A stretch of 64,000 bases of DNA from Sphingomonas_O antarctica (GCF_965137005.1 NZ_CBCRXM010000014.1:28388-92387); one strand, 5' to 3'. Shown: positions 7,819 through 16,435, counted from the first letter of the stretch. The notes: generated from the letters alone by a model not told the origin. A program made the numbers and translations.

Positions 7819-9531
7819 ATGGCCACTGCGGCTCTTCCCACGCGCGACGATTTCGCGGCGCTTCTCGATGAAACCTTCGGCAAGGACAGCTCCTTCGAGG
7901 GCAAGGTCGTCAAAGGCACCGTCACTGCCATCGAAAACGACCATGCCGTCATCGATGTCGGGTTGAAGGCCGAGGGCCGGGTCCGCCTTTCCGAATTCGC
8001 GATGCCGGGCCAGAAGGCCGAGATCAATGTCGGCGATATCGTGGAAGTGTTCGTCGATCGGGTCGAGAATTCCGCGGGCGAAGCGATGCTCAGCCGCGAC
8101 CGCGCGCGCCGCGAAGCTGCCTGGGACAAGCTCGAAGGCGAATTTACCGCCGGCAACCGCGTCGATGGCGTCATTTTCGGCCGCGTGAAGGGCGGCTTCA
8201 CCGTCGACCTCGATGGCGCCGTGGCGTTCCTGCCCGGCAGCCAGGTTGATATCCGTCCGGTGCGCGACGTCACACCGCTGATGGACCTCGCCCAGCCGTT
8301 CCAGATTTTGAAGATGGACCGCAAGCGCGGCAACATTGTCGTGTCGCGTCGTGCGATCCTCGAAGAAACCCGTGCCGAAGCGCGCACCGGCCTGATCCAG
8401 ACGCTGACCGAAGGTCAGATCATCGACGGCATCGTCAAGAACATCACCGATTATGGTGCGTTCGTCGATCTCGGCGGCATCGACGGCCTGCTCCACGTCA
8501 CCGACATGAGCTACAAGCGCGTCAATCACCCGTCGGAGATGATCAACATCGGCGACACGGTGAAGGTGCAGATCATCCGCATCAACAAGGACACGCAGCG
8601 CATCTCGCTGGGCATGAAGCAGCTCGAGAGCGATCCGTGGGAAGGCGCCGAAGCCAAGTATCCGGTCGATGCCAAGCTGACCGGTCGCGTGACCAACATC
8701 ACCGAATATGGCGCGTTCGTCGAACTGGAAGCGGGCATCGAAGGCCTGATCCACGTCAGCGAAATGAGCTGGACCAAGAAGAACGTCCATCCGGGCAAGA
8801 TCGTCTCGACCTCGCAGGAAGTCGAAGTCGTCGTCCTCGAAGTCGATGCCGAGAAGCGTCGTATCTCGCTGGGCCTCAAGCAGGCGGTGTCGAACCCCTG
8901 GGATGCCTTTGCCGAGAAGCACCCGGTCGGCTCGACCGTCGAGGGCGAAGTCAAGAACGCCACCGAATTCGGCTTGTTTATCGGGCTGGACGGCGACGTC
9001 GACGGCATGGTCCACATGTCGGACATTGCCTGGGGCATTTCGGGCGAAGATGCGCTCAACCTGCACCGCAAGGGCGAGACGATCACCGCGATCGTGCTCG
9101 ACGTCGATGCCGAGAAGGAGCGTATCTCGCTCGGCATGAAGCAGCTCGAAAAGGGTGCTCCCGCGGTTGGCAGCACGACCGCTGCAGCGGGCCTTGCCAA
9201 GAACAGCATCCAGACCGTCACGGTCCTCGAAGTCCGCGATGGCGGCCTCGAGGTTCAGGCGGGCGACGATGGCGCAACCGGCTTCATCAAGCGCAGCGAC
9301 CTCGGTCGCGATCGCGACGAACAGCGTCCGGAGCGTTTCCAGGTTGGCCAGAAATTCGATGCGATGGTCATCGGTTTCGACCGGAGCAAGAAGCCCAATT
9401 TCTCGATCAAGGCGATGCAGATGGCCGAAGAGAAGCAGGCTGTGGCGCAATATGGCTCGTCCGATTCGGGCGCGTCGCTTGGCGACATTCTCGGCGAGGC
9501 GCTCAAGGCGCGCGGCGACGACACCAAATAA
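7819..9531 (+). CDS. rpsA: 30S ribosomal protein S1
   Basis: 570 aa with six S1 (OB-fold) RNA-binding repeats; the later ones carry the clear pattern G.V..I..YGAFV.L..GI.GL.H.S.M. S1 brings mRNA to the 30S subunit, especially messages with weak ribosome sites. The start at 7819 (MATAALPTRDDFAALLDE) has no recognisable Shine-Dalgarno sequence (the ten bases before it are TATCCTCTTT-like), as is usual for self-regulated rpsA messages. The 244-base leader 7575-7818 shows no ORF or structure I can support. cmk upstream and ihfB downstream are the conserved rpsA context. A strong hairpin follows the stop. Confidence 0.97.
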   Translation: MATAALPTRDDFAALLDETFGKDSSFEGKVVKGTVTAIENDHAVIDVGLKAEGRVRLSEFAMPGQKAEINVGDIVEVFVDRVENSAGEAMLSRDRARREAAWDKLEGEFTAGNRVDGVIFGRVKGGFTVDLDGAVAFLPGSQVDIRPVRDVTPLMDLAQPFQILKMDRKRGNIVVSRRAILEETRAEARTGLIQTLTEGQIIDGIVKNITDYGAFVDLGGIDGLLHVTDMSYKRVNHPSEMINIGDTVKVQIIRINKDTQRISLGMKQLESDPWEGAEAKYPVDAKLTGRVTNITEYGAFVELEAGIEGLIHVSEMSWTKKNVHPGKIVSTSQEVEVVVLEVDAEKRRISLGLKQAVSNPWDAFAEKHPVGSTVEGEVKNATEFGLFIGLDGDVDGMVHMSDIAWGISGEDALNLHRKGETITAIVLDVDAEKERISLGMKQLEKGAPAVGSTTAAAGLAKNSIQTVTVLEVRDGGLEVQAGDDGATGFIKRSDLGRDRDEQRPERFQVGQKFDAMVIGFDRSKKPNFSIKAMQMAEEKQAVAQYGSSDSGASLGDILGEALKARGDDTK

Positions 9532-9540
9532 GCCGATTCG

Positions 9541-9579
9541 ACTGTTGCCGGTGCGTAACGATTACGCGCCGGTGACAGT
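9541..9579 (+). terminator. Long hairpin between rpsA and ihfB
   Basis: Bases 9541-9558 and 9562-9579 pair over the full 18 positions (three are G-U pairs) with a 3-nt loop, nine bases after the rpsA stop. No U-run follows. It could attenuate read-through into ihfB or protect the rpsA 3' end. Confidence 0.55.
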
Positions 9580-9642
9580 TGAGCGAGATCAGCCCATGTG
9601 CTAGTCATTCGCATGTACAACCGCTTCGGGGGGAGCTGACAC

Positions 9643-9924
9643 GTGATCCGTTCGGAACTGGTGGCAAAACTCGCTGCCGAAAATCCAGACCTGTCGCCGC
9701 AGGATATCGAGAATATCGTGGCGTGCTTTTTCGAGGTCATATTGGCGCGTTTGGCTGCGGGCGGTCGCGTCGAGCTTCGCGGCTTTGGCGCGTTTTCGAC
9801 CAGAGCCCGCGATGGTCGCACTGGGCGCAATCCGCGAACCGGCGCGGCCGTGGCGATCGATGCGAAGCGCGTCCCCTATTTCAAGCCGGGCAAGGAAATG
9901 CGGGCGCGGCTGAACGTCGACTAA
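9643..9924 (+). CDS. ihfB: Integration host factor subunit beta
   Basis: 93 aa DNA-bending protein of the HU/IHF family. The arm motif GRNPRTGAAV carries the conserved Pro that intercalates between base pairs; GFGAFSTRARDGRTGRNP and PYFKPGKEMRARL are family signatures. IHF-beta rather than HU is favoured by the N-terminus MIRSELVAKLAAENP and by the position directly after rpsA. It pairs with IHF-alpha, which is not in this window. The GTG start at 9643 has a GGGGGAG ribosome site upstream. Confidence 0.94.
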   Translation: MIRSELVAKLAAENPDLSPQDIENIVACFFEVILARLAAGGRVELRGFGAFSTRARDGRTGRNPRTGAAVAIDAKRVPYFKPGKEMRARLNVD

Positions 9925-9998
9925 TTCTCGCACCTGCCGCTCGCTAAGCGGCGCGATTGACGCTAACTGATCCTCGATGGTTATGACGCTAGAGCCGA

Positions 9999-10080
9999 CC
10001 TGGCAAAGCCAGGCCGTCGGTCCTCGATTGTATCGAGGCCGGCCGGCTCGCCTGAGTCGTGGATAAGCGGATGCTTATCC
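9999..10080. repeat. Cluster of three hairpins before tRNA-Leu
   Basis: Three inverted repeats stand in a row: CCTGGC-AAA-GCCAGG (9999-10013), CCTCGAT-TGT-ATCGAGG (10022-10038, extendable by GG..CC with a one-base bulge) and GGATAAGC-GGAT-GCTTATCC (10061-10080). The last ends 16 bases before the mature tRNA-Leu 5' end. No ORF covers this gap (9925-10096). They may form an ihfB 3' end or terminator, a tRNA processing leader, or a small RNA. Confidence 0.55.
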
Positions 10081-10096
10081 ATCGCACAGGCAGCGC

Positions 10097-10183
10097 GCGG
10101 ACGTGGCGAAATTGGTAGACGCATGGGACTTAAAATCCCTCGCCCGTATGGGCATGCGGGTTCGAGTCCCGCCGTCCGCACCA
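10097..10183 (+). tRNA. tRNA-Leu (anticodon TAA)
   Basis: An 87-nt class II tRNA with encoded CCA. The acceptor GCGGACG pairs with CGTCCGC. The anticodon loop is CTTAAAA with TAA, reading UUA. It has a long variable arm (CGCCCGTATGGGCATG) and a T arm with GGTTCGAGTCC. An open frame that continues into a lipoprotein-like gene starts inside it (see next entry). Confidence 0.97.
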
Positions 10184-11619
10184 TCCTGATTGTTGCACTG
10201 CTGGCGACGGCGGGGTGCGACCGGCGCAACAACGATCCCGAGATCGCCGTCAGTGTGATCGGCGGCAGCCTGCGCAGTGCCGACCCCGATCGCCAAACGC
10301 TCGACGAACCGCAGCGCATCGTGGCGCGTGAGACGGCGCAGGGGTTGGTGACGCTCGATGCCGCGGGACAAGTGCGCCCGGGACTTGCCGAAAGCTGGAT
10401 CGTGACCGACGACGGGTTGAGCCTGATCTTCCGGCTGCGCCACGCCCGCTGGCCGGACGGGAGCGACGTCACCGCGCCGCAAGTCGCCGCCAGCCTTGCG
10501 CGCGGGGTCGGGGCGGCCAGCCATAACAGTCTCAAACCATTGTTGATGGCGGTCGGTGGCATCGTGCCGATGACCGGGCGGATCATCGAAGTGCGGCTGC
10601 GCGTGCCGCGGCCCAACATGTTTCAACTGCTCGCCCAGCCCGAATTGGGCATTCGCCGCGAAGGGCTGGGCGCCGGACCGTGGCGCGCGGTGCGGCAGGG
10701 TGGTGCGCTGGTCCTGACCCCCCTGCCCGATCCCGATATGGATGCCGACACGCCGCCCCCGCTGGTGACGCAGGTGACGCTGCGTAGCGAACGTGTGGGC
10801 AAGGCCATCGCGCGGTTCCAGGCCGGGCGTGCGGCGCTGGTTTCGGGCGGGACATTGGCGGATTGGCCGGTGGCGCAGGCGGCACATGAGCGAAGTCTGC
10901 GGATCGATCCGGCCGAGGGGCTGTTTGGGATCGGCATCCGCCCGACCACGCCGATGCTGCGCGATGTGACGATCCGTGAGGCGCTGGCGATGGCGATCGA
11001 CCGGGAGGCTATGGGGTTGATCACCGGGGTGCCGCGCTGGACGGTGGCGCAGCGGTTGTTGCCCGCCCAGCTCGACAGCGCGCGTGTCCCGGTCGAACCG
11101 AACTGGGGGACGACCAGCCTCGACGATCGCCGACGTGCCGCACGCTCGCGCATTGCCGGCTGGATCGCGGTGCATGGTGAGCCCGCCCCCCTCAAGATCG
11201 CACTTCCCGCCGGACCCGGCATGCGGCTGGTCATGGCGCGGCTGACTGTCGATTTTCGTATGATCGGTTTGCGCGTCGAGGCGGTGGCATGGAACGTGCC
11301 CGACGCAGATCTGGTGCTGATCGACGAGGTGTCGCCCAATGGCAGCGCCAATTGGTATCTGACGCGCACCGGCTGCGAGGCAGGGTTTGCGTGTTCGGAT
11401 CTGTCGGAGCAAGCGTTGCAGGCGGCGCGCGTCGCGCCATCTCTGGTCGAGCGTGCCCGGGCGATTGCCGATGCGGACGCGGCGGCGGCGCAGGCCAGTG
11501 GCTATATTCCCCTGTCCACACCGCTCCGCTGGTCGATGGTCGATGAATCGCTGAACGGTTGGCGTGAAAATGCCTTTGCGGTGCACCCGCTCGGCGAGCT
11601 GAGGGTGCCGCGCAACTAG
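10123..11619 (+). CDS. ABC transporter substrate-binding protein (peptide/nickel SBP family 5), N-terminus overlapping tRNA-Leu
   Basis: About 490 aa, similar in layout to DppA/OppA-type periplasmic solute-binding proteins (QGLVTLDAAGQVRPGLAESW and FRLRHARWPDGSDVT are typical of the family start). A lipobox-like stretch ILIVALLATAGC (Cys at codon 32) suggests a lipoprotein, but no ATG, GTG or TTG lies between the end of tRNA-Leu (10183) and that stretch. The first usable in-frame start is the ATG at 10123, inside the tRNA anticodon stem. A non-standard start (ATC, CTG, ATT) between 10183 and 10191 is the alternative. No permease or ATPase genes are adjacent, so the transported substrate cannot be inferred. 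Coordinates of the 5' end are uncertain. Confidence 0.7.
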   Translation: MGLKIPRPYGHAGSSPAVRTILIVALLATAGCDRRNNDPEIAVSVIGGSLRSADPDRQTLDEPQRIVARETAQGLVTLDAAGQVRPGLAESWIVTDDGLSLIFRLRHARWPDGSDVTAPQVAASLARGVGAASHNSLKPLLMAVGGIVPMTGRIIEVRLRVPRPNMFQLLAQPELGIRREGLGAGPWRAVRQGGALVLTPLPDPDMDADTPPPLVTQVTLRSERVGKAIARFQAGRAALVSGGTLADWPVAQAAHERSLRIDPAEGLFGIGIRPTTPMLRDVTIREALAMAIDREAMGLITGVPRWTVAQRLLPAQLDSARVPVEPNWGTTSLDDRRRAARSRIAGWIAVHGEPAPLKIALPAGPGMRLVMARLTVDFRMIGLRVEAVAWNVPDADLVLIDEVSPNGSANWYLTRTGCEAGFACSDLSEQALQAARVAPSLVERARAIADADAAAAQASGYIPLSTPLRWSMVDESLNGWRENAFAVHPLGELRVPRN

Positions 11620-11663
11620 GCAAGGCCATTGCGCGTTCCCATATCGCACGCGCAACGAGGATC

Positions 11664-12083
11664 ATGACCATGGCCAATGCCACGATCAACCGACTGAACC
11701 CGCAGGATTATGTCGGGACCGACCCGCTCGCCATTCGTCGCCGGATCGAAGCCATGGAGCATCTGCTCGAAGGGCTGTTCACGATTCCCGGCACCAATCG
11801 CAAGGTTGGGCTGGACGTGATCCTCGACATCCTGCCGGTCGGCGGCAGCATCGTCGCTGCGGCGATGGGCAGCTGGCTGGCATGGGAGGCGCGCAATCTG
11901 GGGCTGTCCAAGCACGTCATCGCACGCATGGCGGGCAATATTGGGTTCGACGCGCTGTTGGGTGCGATACCGTTCGTCGGGATGGTGCCCGACTTCTTCT
12001 TCCGATCGAACACCCGTAACTTGCGCTTGGTCAAAAAGCATCTCGACAAGCTGCATCCGGGAACGGCAACGATCGACGCGTAG
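11664..12083 (+). CDS. DUF4112 domain membrane protein
   Basis: 139 aa. The block IPGTNRKVGLDVILDILPVGGSIVAAAMGSW and the second block GFDALLGAIPFVGMVPDFFF follow the DUF4112 pattern: two hydrophobic hairpins each with a G.D...G.IP..G motif. The second copy ends in a basic segment (RSNTRNLRLVKKHL). The function is unknown; members are small membrane-associated proteins. The in-frame ATG at 11670 is an equally good start. It is convergent with the RNase T2 gene, with only three bases between the stops. Confidence 0.85.
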   Translation: MTMANATINRLNPQDYVGTDPLAIRRRIEAMEHLLEGLFTIPGTNRKVGLDVILDILPVGGSIVAAAMGSWLAWEARNLGLSKHVIARMAGNIGFDALLGAIPFVGMVPDFFFRSNTRNLRLVKKHLDKLHPGTATIDA

Positions 12084-12086
12084 GCG

Positions 12087-12794
12087 TTAGCCCGCGCCGC
12101 CACGCCAGATCAGCAGCTTGCGAGCATTCGGCACGCCGCCCTCCTGATTGGCGGCGCAGCGACGGAATTTGTAGCGCGTGTCGAGGCACAGCCACAGCTC
12201 GTCGAGCCAGCGTCCGCCTGTCACTGTCACGCGGATGGCATTGACCGGCACTTTGCCGCGATTGGCCCGCGCGAATGCGTCCTTGAACTGACCGACGGTC
12301 AGCGGTCGGCGCGACAGCCGATCGATGTCGGGCCAGTTGAGCGCCTGAAACAAAGTGCGCGACTGGTCGAAATACTGCGCAGGGGTGATGCCCATGCAGC
12401 TGCCGTGTTTCGACCACTCATGCTGGTTGAGCTGGGCGGACGGGGTGACGCAGAGGTTTTTGCGCAGCTGCGTTTCGGAGAGCAGTTCGACGGACTTGCA
12501 ATATTGCGGCCAGTCCTTGCCCGCGCCGTCGGGCCATAGGCCGTGCAGCGTCAGTCCGAATTTTTGGCCGCTCGTGCATTGGAACGACGGCTTGTCGCCC
12601 TGCCCGCGGCAGAATTGCGGGCTCCAGCTGAGTGCGAGCGTGTAACTGGCGATGGGCAGGCGGCGCATCGGGTTCTTGTCGTTGGCGTCTTCGGCGTGGA
12701 TAGGATCGATGGTGCCGGGCAGCGCGCAGCTGGTTGCGGCGGCGTGCGCCATCGCGGGCGCGAGCAACAGTGCGAGTCCAACGGAAATACGCAT
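12087..12794 (-). CDS. Ribonuclease T2, exported
   Basis: 235 aa secreted endoribonuclease. A signal peptide (MRISVGLALLLAPAMAHA) precedes the T2 fold. Both catalytic segments are intact: CAS1 GLTLHGLWPDG with H84, and CAS2 HEWSKHGSC with E126, K129 and H130. Paired cysteines (C23, C62, C73, C99, C115, C133) suit disulphides in the periplasm. The likely role is scavenging of external RNA, like RNase I of E. coli; this is inference from the family. Its ATG overlaps the nadC stop by one base (TGATG), so it is translated with nadC although functionally unrelated. Confidence 0.94.
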   Translation of the reverse strand: MRISVGLALLLAPAMAHAAATSCALPGTIDPIHAEDANDKNPMRRLPIASYTLALSWSPQFCRGQGDKPSFQCTSGQKFGLTLHGLWPDGAGKDWPQYCKSVELLSETQLRKNLCVTPSAQLNQHEWSKHGSCMGITPAQYFDQSRTLFQALNWPDIDRLSRRPLTVGQFKDAFARANRGKVPVNAIRVTVTGGRWLDELWLCLDTRYKFRRCAANQEGGVPNARKLLIWRGGAG

Positions 12795-13645
12795 CACAAC
12801 TCCTTGAAATCGAGGCTGATATCGGCGGCTGGTGCGCTCTGCGTCAAGCGCCCGACGCTGACGTAAGTCACGCCGGTTTCGGCAATGGCGCGGATGGTGT
12901 CGAGGCGCACACCGCCCGAGGCTTCGGTGGGGATGCGGCCCGCCACCAGCGTCACGGCGTCGCGCAAAACGGGCGGCGCCATATTGTCGAGCAGCAGATG
13001 CGTCGCGCCGCCCGCGATGGCTTCGTCGATCTGGTCGATCCGGTCGACCTCGACAATGATCCGCTCCACCCCCGCATCTCGCGCGCGGCGCGTGGCGGCG
13101 CCGACCGAACCGGCGACTGCGGCGTGATTGTCCTTGATCATCGCCGCGTCCCACAGGCCCATGCGGTGGTTGGTCGCGCCGCCCATGCGTGTCGCGTATT
13201 TCTCCAGCAGGCGAAGGCCGGGGATAGTCTTGCGCGTGTCGAGCAAGATGCAACCTGTGCCAGCGATGGCATCGACATAGGTCCGCGTCAGTGTGGCGAT
13301 GCCCGACAGATGCTGGACGGTATTGAGCGCCGAGCGTTCGGCAGTGAGCAGGGCGCGGGCGTTGCCGGTGACACGCATCAAGTCGGTTCCGGCGGGCACA
13401 GCCTCCCCCTCCCCGGCCAGAATTTCCATATCGATGTGCGGGTCCAAGGCGCGAAAAAATGCCTCGGCAAGCGGCAGGCCGGCGACGACGATCGCATCGC
13501 GGCTGTCCATCGCGCCGGCAAAGCGGGCATCGGCGGGAATGACCGCTTCAGACGTTACATCGCGCGGCGGATCACCGAGATCCTCGGCCAGCGTCGCGGC
13601 GACAAAGCGGTCAACAAAGTCCGTTGCGATGTCGAAATGATTCAT
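12794..13645 (-). CDS. nadC: Nicotinate-nucleotide pyrophosphorylase (carboxylating), quinolinate phosphoribosyltransferase
   Basis: 283 aa; converts quinolinate and PRPP to nicotinate mononucleotide in de novo NAD synthesis. Family signatures: the N-terminal LAEDLGDPPRDVTSEAVIP, TAERSALNTVQHLSGIAT (PRPP/quinolinate site), LDTRKTIPGLRLLEKYA, IKDNH, and EVDRIDQIDEAI. nadA and nadB are not in this window. The start at 13645 gives MNHFDIATDFVDRFV; 134 bases of non-coding sequence separate it from divergent ppk2. Confidence 0.95.
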   Translation of the reverse strand: MNHFDIATDFVDRFVAATLAEDLGDPPRDVTSEAVIPADARFAGAMDSRDAIVVAGLPLAEAFFRALDPHIDMEILAGEGEAVPAGTDLMRVTGNARALLTAERSALNTVQHLSGIATLTRTYVDAIAGTGCILLDTRKTIPGLRLLEKYATRMGGATNHRMGLWDAAMIKDNHAAVAGSVGAATRRARDAGVERIIVEVDRIDQIDEAIAGGATHLLLDNMAPPVLRDAVTLVAGRIPTEASGGVRLDTIRAIAETGVTYVSVGRLTQSAPAADISLDFKEL

Positions 13646-13779
13646 GCTGATTCATGCGAGGTGCGTAGAAATTTCATCGAGCGCTTCATCTTCCTGCCGG
13701 AGATCGAGTCTGTATCGTAGTGGCGAGCGTGTAGGACAGAAAAATCGACGTGGCCCGACCGGTGCGCTAACCTCCACGT

Positions 13780-14529
13780 ATGAGCCATGACGAAAAGCCC
13801 GATCACCCGCTGCAACAGGCATTGGTGGACATGCAGATGGCGCAAGCCAAATCGGGGGAGCGCATTCTGATCGTGCTCGAAGGGCGCGATACGGCGGGCA
13901 AGGACGGGCTGATCAAGCGGCTGACCGAGCATTTGTCCGTGCGCAACACGCGCGTCGTGGCGCTCCCTAAGCCCAGTGATCGCGAACGCGGGCAATGGTA
14001 TTTGCAGCGCTATGTCCAGCAATTACCGGCGGCGGGCGAGCTCGTGATCTTCAACCGCAGCTGGTACAATCGGGCGGGCGTCGAGGTCGTCAACGGCTTC
14101 TCCACACCGGAGGAACAGGCGCAGTTCCTGAAGGATGTGCCGAGTTTCGAGCGGATGCTGGTCGAGAGCGGCATCCGGCTGGTCAAACTGTGGCTCGATA
14201 TATCGAAAGGCGAACAAGCCAAGCGGTTGGAGGCCCGGCGCAAGGATCCCCTCAAGGCGCTGAAGATCAGTCCGCTCGATGCGGTCGCGCAGGACAAATG
14301 GGACGATTATTCGAAGGCGCGCGACAATATGCTGCTGCATACGCACAGCGCCGCCGCACCGTGGTTTTGCGTCGCCACCGATGACAAGCCCGATGCGCGC
14401 AAGGCCGCGATCCGGCACATCCTGCGCCATGTTGCGCCCGACGATGTCGCCGGCACCGTAAAAGCACCCGACGCGGATATTTTGTTCGAATATGAACCGA
14501 AGGTCGCGAAGGGCCGGCTGGCTAAATAG
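13780..14529 (+). CDS. ppk2: Polyphosphate kinase 2
   Basis: 249 aa single-domain PPK2, transferring phosphate between polyphosphate and nucleotides. The Walker A is EGRDTAGKDG (residues 34-43), followed by the usual LIKRLTEHL helix. The Walker B region is VIFNRSWYNRAGVEVVNGF and the lid contains KLWLDISKGEQAKRLEARRKDP. The length fits class I/III single-domain PPK2. Whether it prefers ADP, GDP or AMP cannot be read from sequence with confidence. It overlaps trxB convergently by eight bases. Confidence 0.92.
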   Translation: MSHDEKPDHPLQQALVDMQMAQAKSGERILIVLEGRDTAGKDGLIKRLTEHLSVRNTRVVALPKPSDRERGQWYLQRYVQQLPAAGELVIFNRSWYNRAGVEVVNGFSTPEEQAQFLKDVPSFERMLVESGIRLVKLWLDISKGEQAKRLEARRKDPLKALKISPLDAVAQDKWDDYSKARDNMLLHTHSAAAPWFCVATDDKPDARKAAIRHILRHVAPDDVAGTVKAPDADILFEYEPKVAKGRLAK

Positions 14530-15493
14530 CCTCGGCCATCTCGCGTTCGAATTCGGCTTCGGCAAGGAAGCGTTCGGCATCGAGCGCGGCCATGCAGCCG
14601 GTACCGGCGGCCGTCACGGCTTGGCGGTAGATCTTGTCCATCACGTCGCCGCACGCAAACACGCCGGGGACACTGGTGCGCGTCGAGCCGGTGTCGACCG
14701 TGACATAGCCGTCGCCGTCGAGCGCGACATGGCCCTTTAAGATCTCGGTCGCAGGGTGATGGCCGATGGCGACGAAGGCGCCGTCGGTGTCGAAACGCGT
14801 TGCTTCCCCTGTGACGGTATCGACCAGATCGAGCGCGGTCAGGCCGACCGGGTCGCCCTCCCCCACGAATTTGTCGATGCGCTTGTTCCACAGCACGGTG
14901 ATCTTGGGATTCGCGTGCAGGCGGTCCTGCAAGATGCGTTCGGCGCGCAGCGTGTCGCGGCGGTGGATCAGCGTCACGTCGTCGCTGTGATTGGTCATGT
15001 AGAGTGCTTCTTCGACCGCGGTGTTGCCGCCGCCGATGACCACGACCTTTTTGCCGCGATAGAAGAACCCGTCGCAGGTGGCGCAGGCACTGACGCCCTT
15101 CCCTTTCAGCGCATCCTCGCTGCTCAGCCCCAACCATTTGGCCTGGGCACCAGTGGCGAGGACGAGGACTTCGCCTTCATAAACATCACCGCCGTCGCCG
15201 ATCATGCGGAACGGGCGCTGCGACAGATCGAGCGACACGATCGTGTCCCACATCATCCGCGCGCCGACATGTTCGGCCTGCGCCTGCATTTCCTCCATCA
15301 GCCACGGACCCTGGATGACGTCGCGGAAGCCGGGATAGTTCTCGACATCGGTGGTGGTCATGAGCTGACCGCCCGGCTGAATGCCCTGCACCACGATCGG
15401 CTTCATTCCGGCACGCGCGCCATAGATCGCGGCGGACAATCCGGCCGGCCCCGACCCGAGGATGAGCATGCGGGTCGAATGAGTCGTAGGCAT
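14522..15493 (-). CDS. trxB: Thioredoxin-disulfide reductase
   Basis: 323 aa FAD/NADPH enzyme that reduces thioredoxin. The FAD-binding GSGPAGLSAA is at residues 13-22; the redox-active pair C137-A-T-C140 sits in VSACATCDGFF; the NADPH-binding GGGNTAVEEAL follows; VPGVFACGDVMD is the second FAD block. The start at 15493 gives MPTTHSTRMLILGSGPAG. Confidence 0.96.
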   Translation of the reverse strand: MPTTHSTRMLILGSGPAGLSAAIYGARAGMKPIVVQGIQPGGQLMTTTDVENYPGFRDVIQGPWLMEEMQAQAEHVGARMMWDTIVSLDLSQRPFRMIGDGGDVYEGEVLVLATGAQAKWLGLSSEDALKGKGVSACATCDGFFYRGKKVVVIGGGNTAVEEALYMTNHSDDVTLIHRRDTLRAERILQDRLHANPKITVLWNKRIDKFVGEGDPVGLTALDLVDTVTGEATRFDTDGAFVAIGHHPATEILKGHVALDGDGYVTVDTGSTRTSVPGVFACGDVMDKIYRQAVTAAGTGCMAALDAERFLAEAEFEREMAEAI

Positions 15494-15565
15494 AACAGGT
15501 CCGGTTCCGATGAATGCGGGAAAGCCCGCATGTCGGTCCCGGCCCGCCGGGCGTCAACCCCGCGA

Positions 15566-16435
15566 CTAGCCGACGCAGACCTGCGCGGCGGGTGCCTTCG
15601 GCACATCGGGTACGACGTTACTGCAGGCCATGTTGTTATACCCTTCAACGCGCATATTGGCCTTGTCGAATTGCCCGTTGGTTGTCGATTTCACGCTGTT
15701 TCCGGTCGCGATGCTGTCCTTGGTGTCGAGCAAGACGATGCCGTTGCCATAGTCGACGAACACTTTGTTGCCGGTCACGACCAGATTGCTGAGGCCCAAA
15801 GCCGGCGCGCGGGCAAAGATGCCCTGGCTCGCGCCTGTAATGCTGTTGCCGCGGACAGTGATGTCGCGGGTCTGTTCGTCATTCGCGCTCCAGATCTGGA
15901 TGCCGTCGGGATGATCGCCAGCCACCGGACGCATGTCGGTGATGGTGTTTCCTTCGACCAGCACGCGCTGGCCAACGACATCGATTCCGTCGCTGCGGAG
16001 AGCATGCAGCTTGTTGCGCAACAGCTTGATGTCGCTGGAATTGTTGACGACGATACCCTTGATCGCCCCCGAAACATCGGCTCCGGTGATGTTGACGCGA
16101 TCGCTGTTCGAAATCGAAATTCCCAGGAGCGAGCCGATAATCGTGCCGCCGGTCCAATTGACGCCCGAAACCTTGAACATCACGATGCCGGTCATCGACG
16201 CGGCGCGGGCATCGATGGTGATCGGTTGCTGCCAAACCTTGCGGGGAACGGCGATGACCCCATAGCCGCCGGGCGCGAGAACGATCGTGTCGCCCGGCTG
16301 GGCCGCGTTCATGCCCTGGACCAGCGTGCTTTGATTGACGGCGATGCTCCGCGCCGCCGCCGGAGCCGCCGCGATGAAGGCACACGCAAGGACACAGGCG
16401 CGCACCAGGGTGCGCGTTTTGTGGGTGACAGACAT
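15566..16435 (-). CDS. Exported right-handed parallel beta-helix protein
   Basis: 289 aa with a signal peptide (cleavage near AAPAAARS, residue 29). The body has the periodic hydrophobic/Asn pattern of pectate-lyase-like beta helices (rungs such as ISISNSDRVNITGADVSG and IVVNNSSDIKLLRNKLHAL), beginning with a capping motif TLVQGMNAAQPGDTIVLAPG typical of DUF1565/NosD-like or chondroitinase-B-like helices. No catalytic residues can be assigned. A role in binding or cutting an extracellular polysaccharide is plausible but inferred. No polysaccharide genes are adjacent. Confidence 0.78.
   Translation of the reverse strand: MSVTHKTRTLVRACVLACAFIAAAPAAARSIAVNQSTLVQGMNAAQPGDTIVLAPGGYGVIAVPRKVWQQPITIDARAASMTGIVMFKVSGVNWTGGTIIGSLLGISISNSDRVNITGADVSGAIKGIVVNNSSDIKLLRNKLHALRSDGIDVVGQRVLVEGNTITDMRPVAGDHPDGIQIWSANDEQTRDITVRGNSITGASQGIFARAPALGLSNLVVTGNKVFVDYGNGIVLLDTKDSIATGNSVKSTTNGQFDKANMRVEGYNNMACSNVVPDVPKAPAAQVCVG

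Noticed and set aside
7759..9450. Long minus-strand open frame (563 codons) opposite rpsA
   Set aside because: It mirrors the rpsA codon positions, has no start with a ribosome site and a low-complexity His/Asp/Gly composition typical of antisense frames in GC-rich genes. S1 domains on the plus strand are unmistakable.
14047..14085. Asn in the PPK2 Walker B region (IFNRSWYNR) as a sign of an inactive enzyme
   Set aside because: I cannot show that Asp is invariant here across PPK2 classes, and the rest of the catalytic blocks are intact. Not enough to call it inactive.
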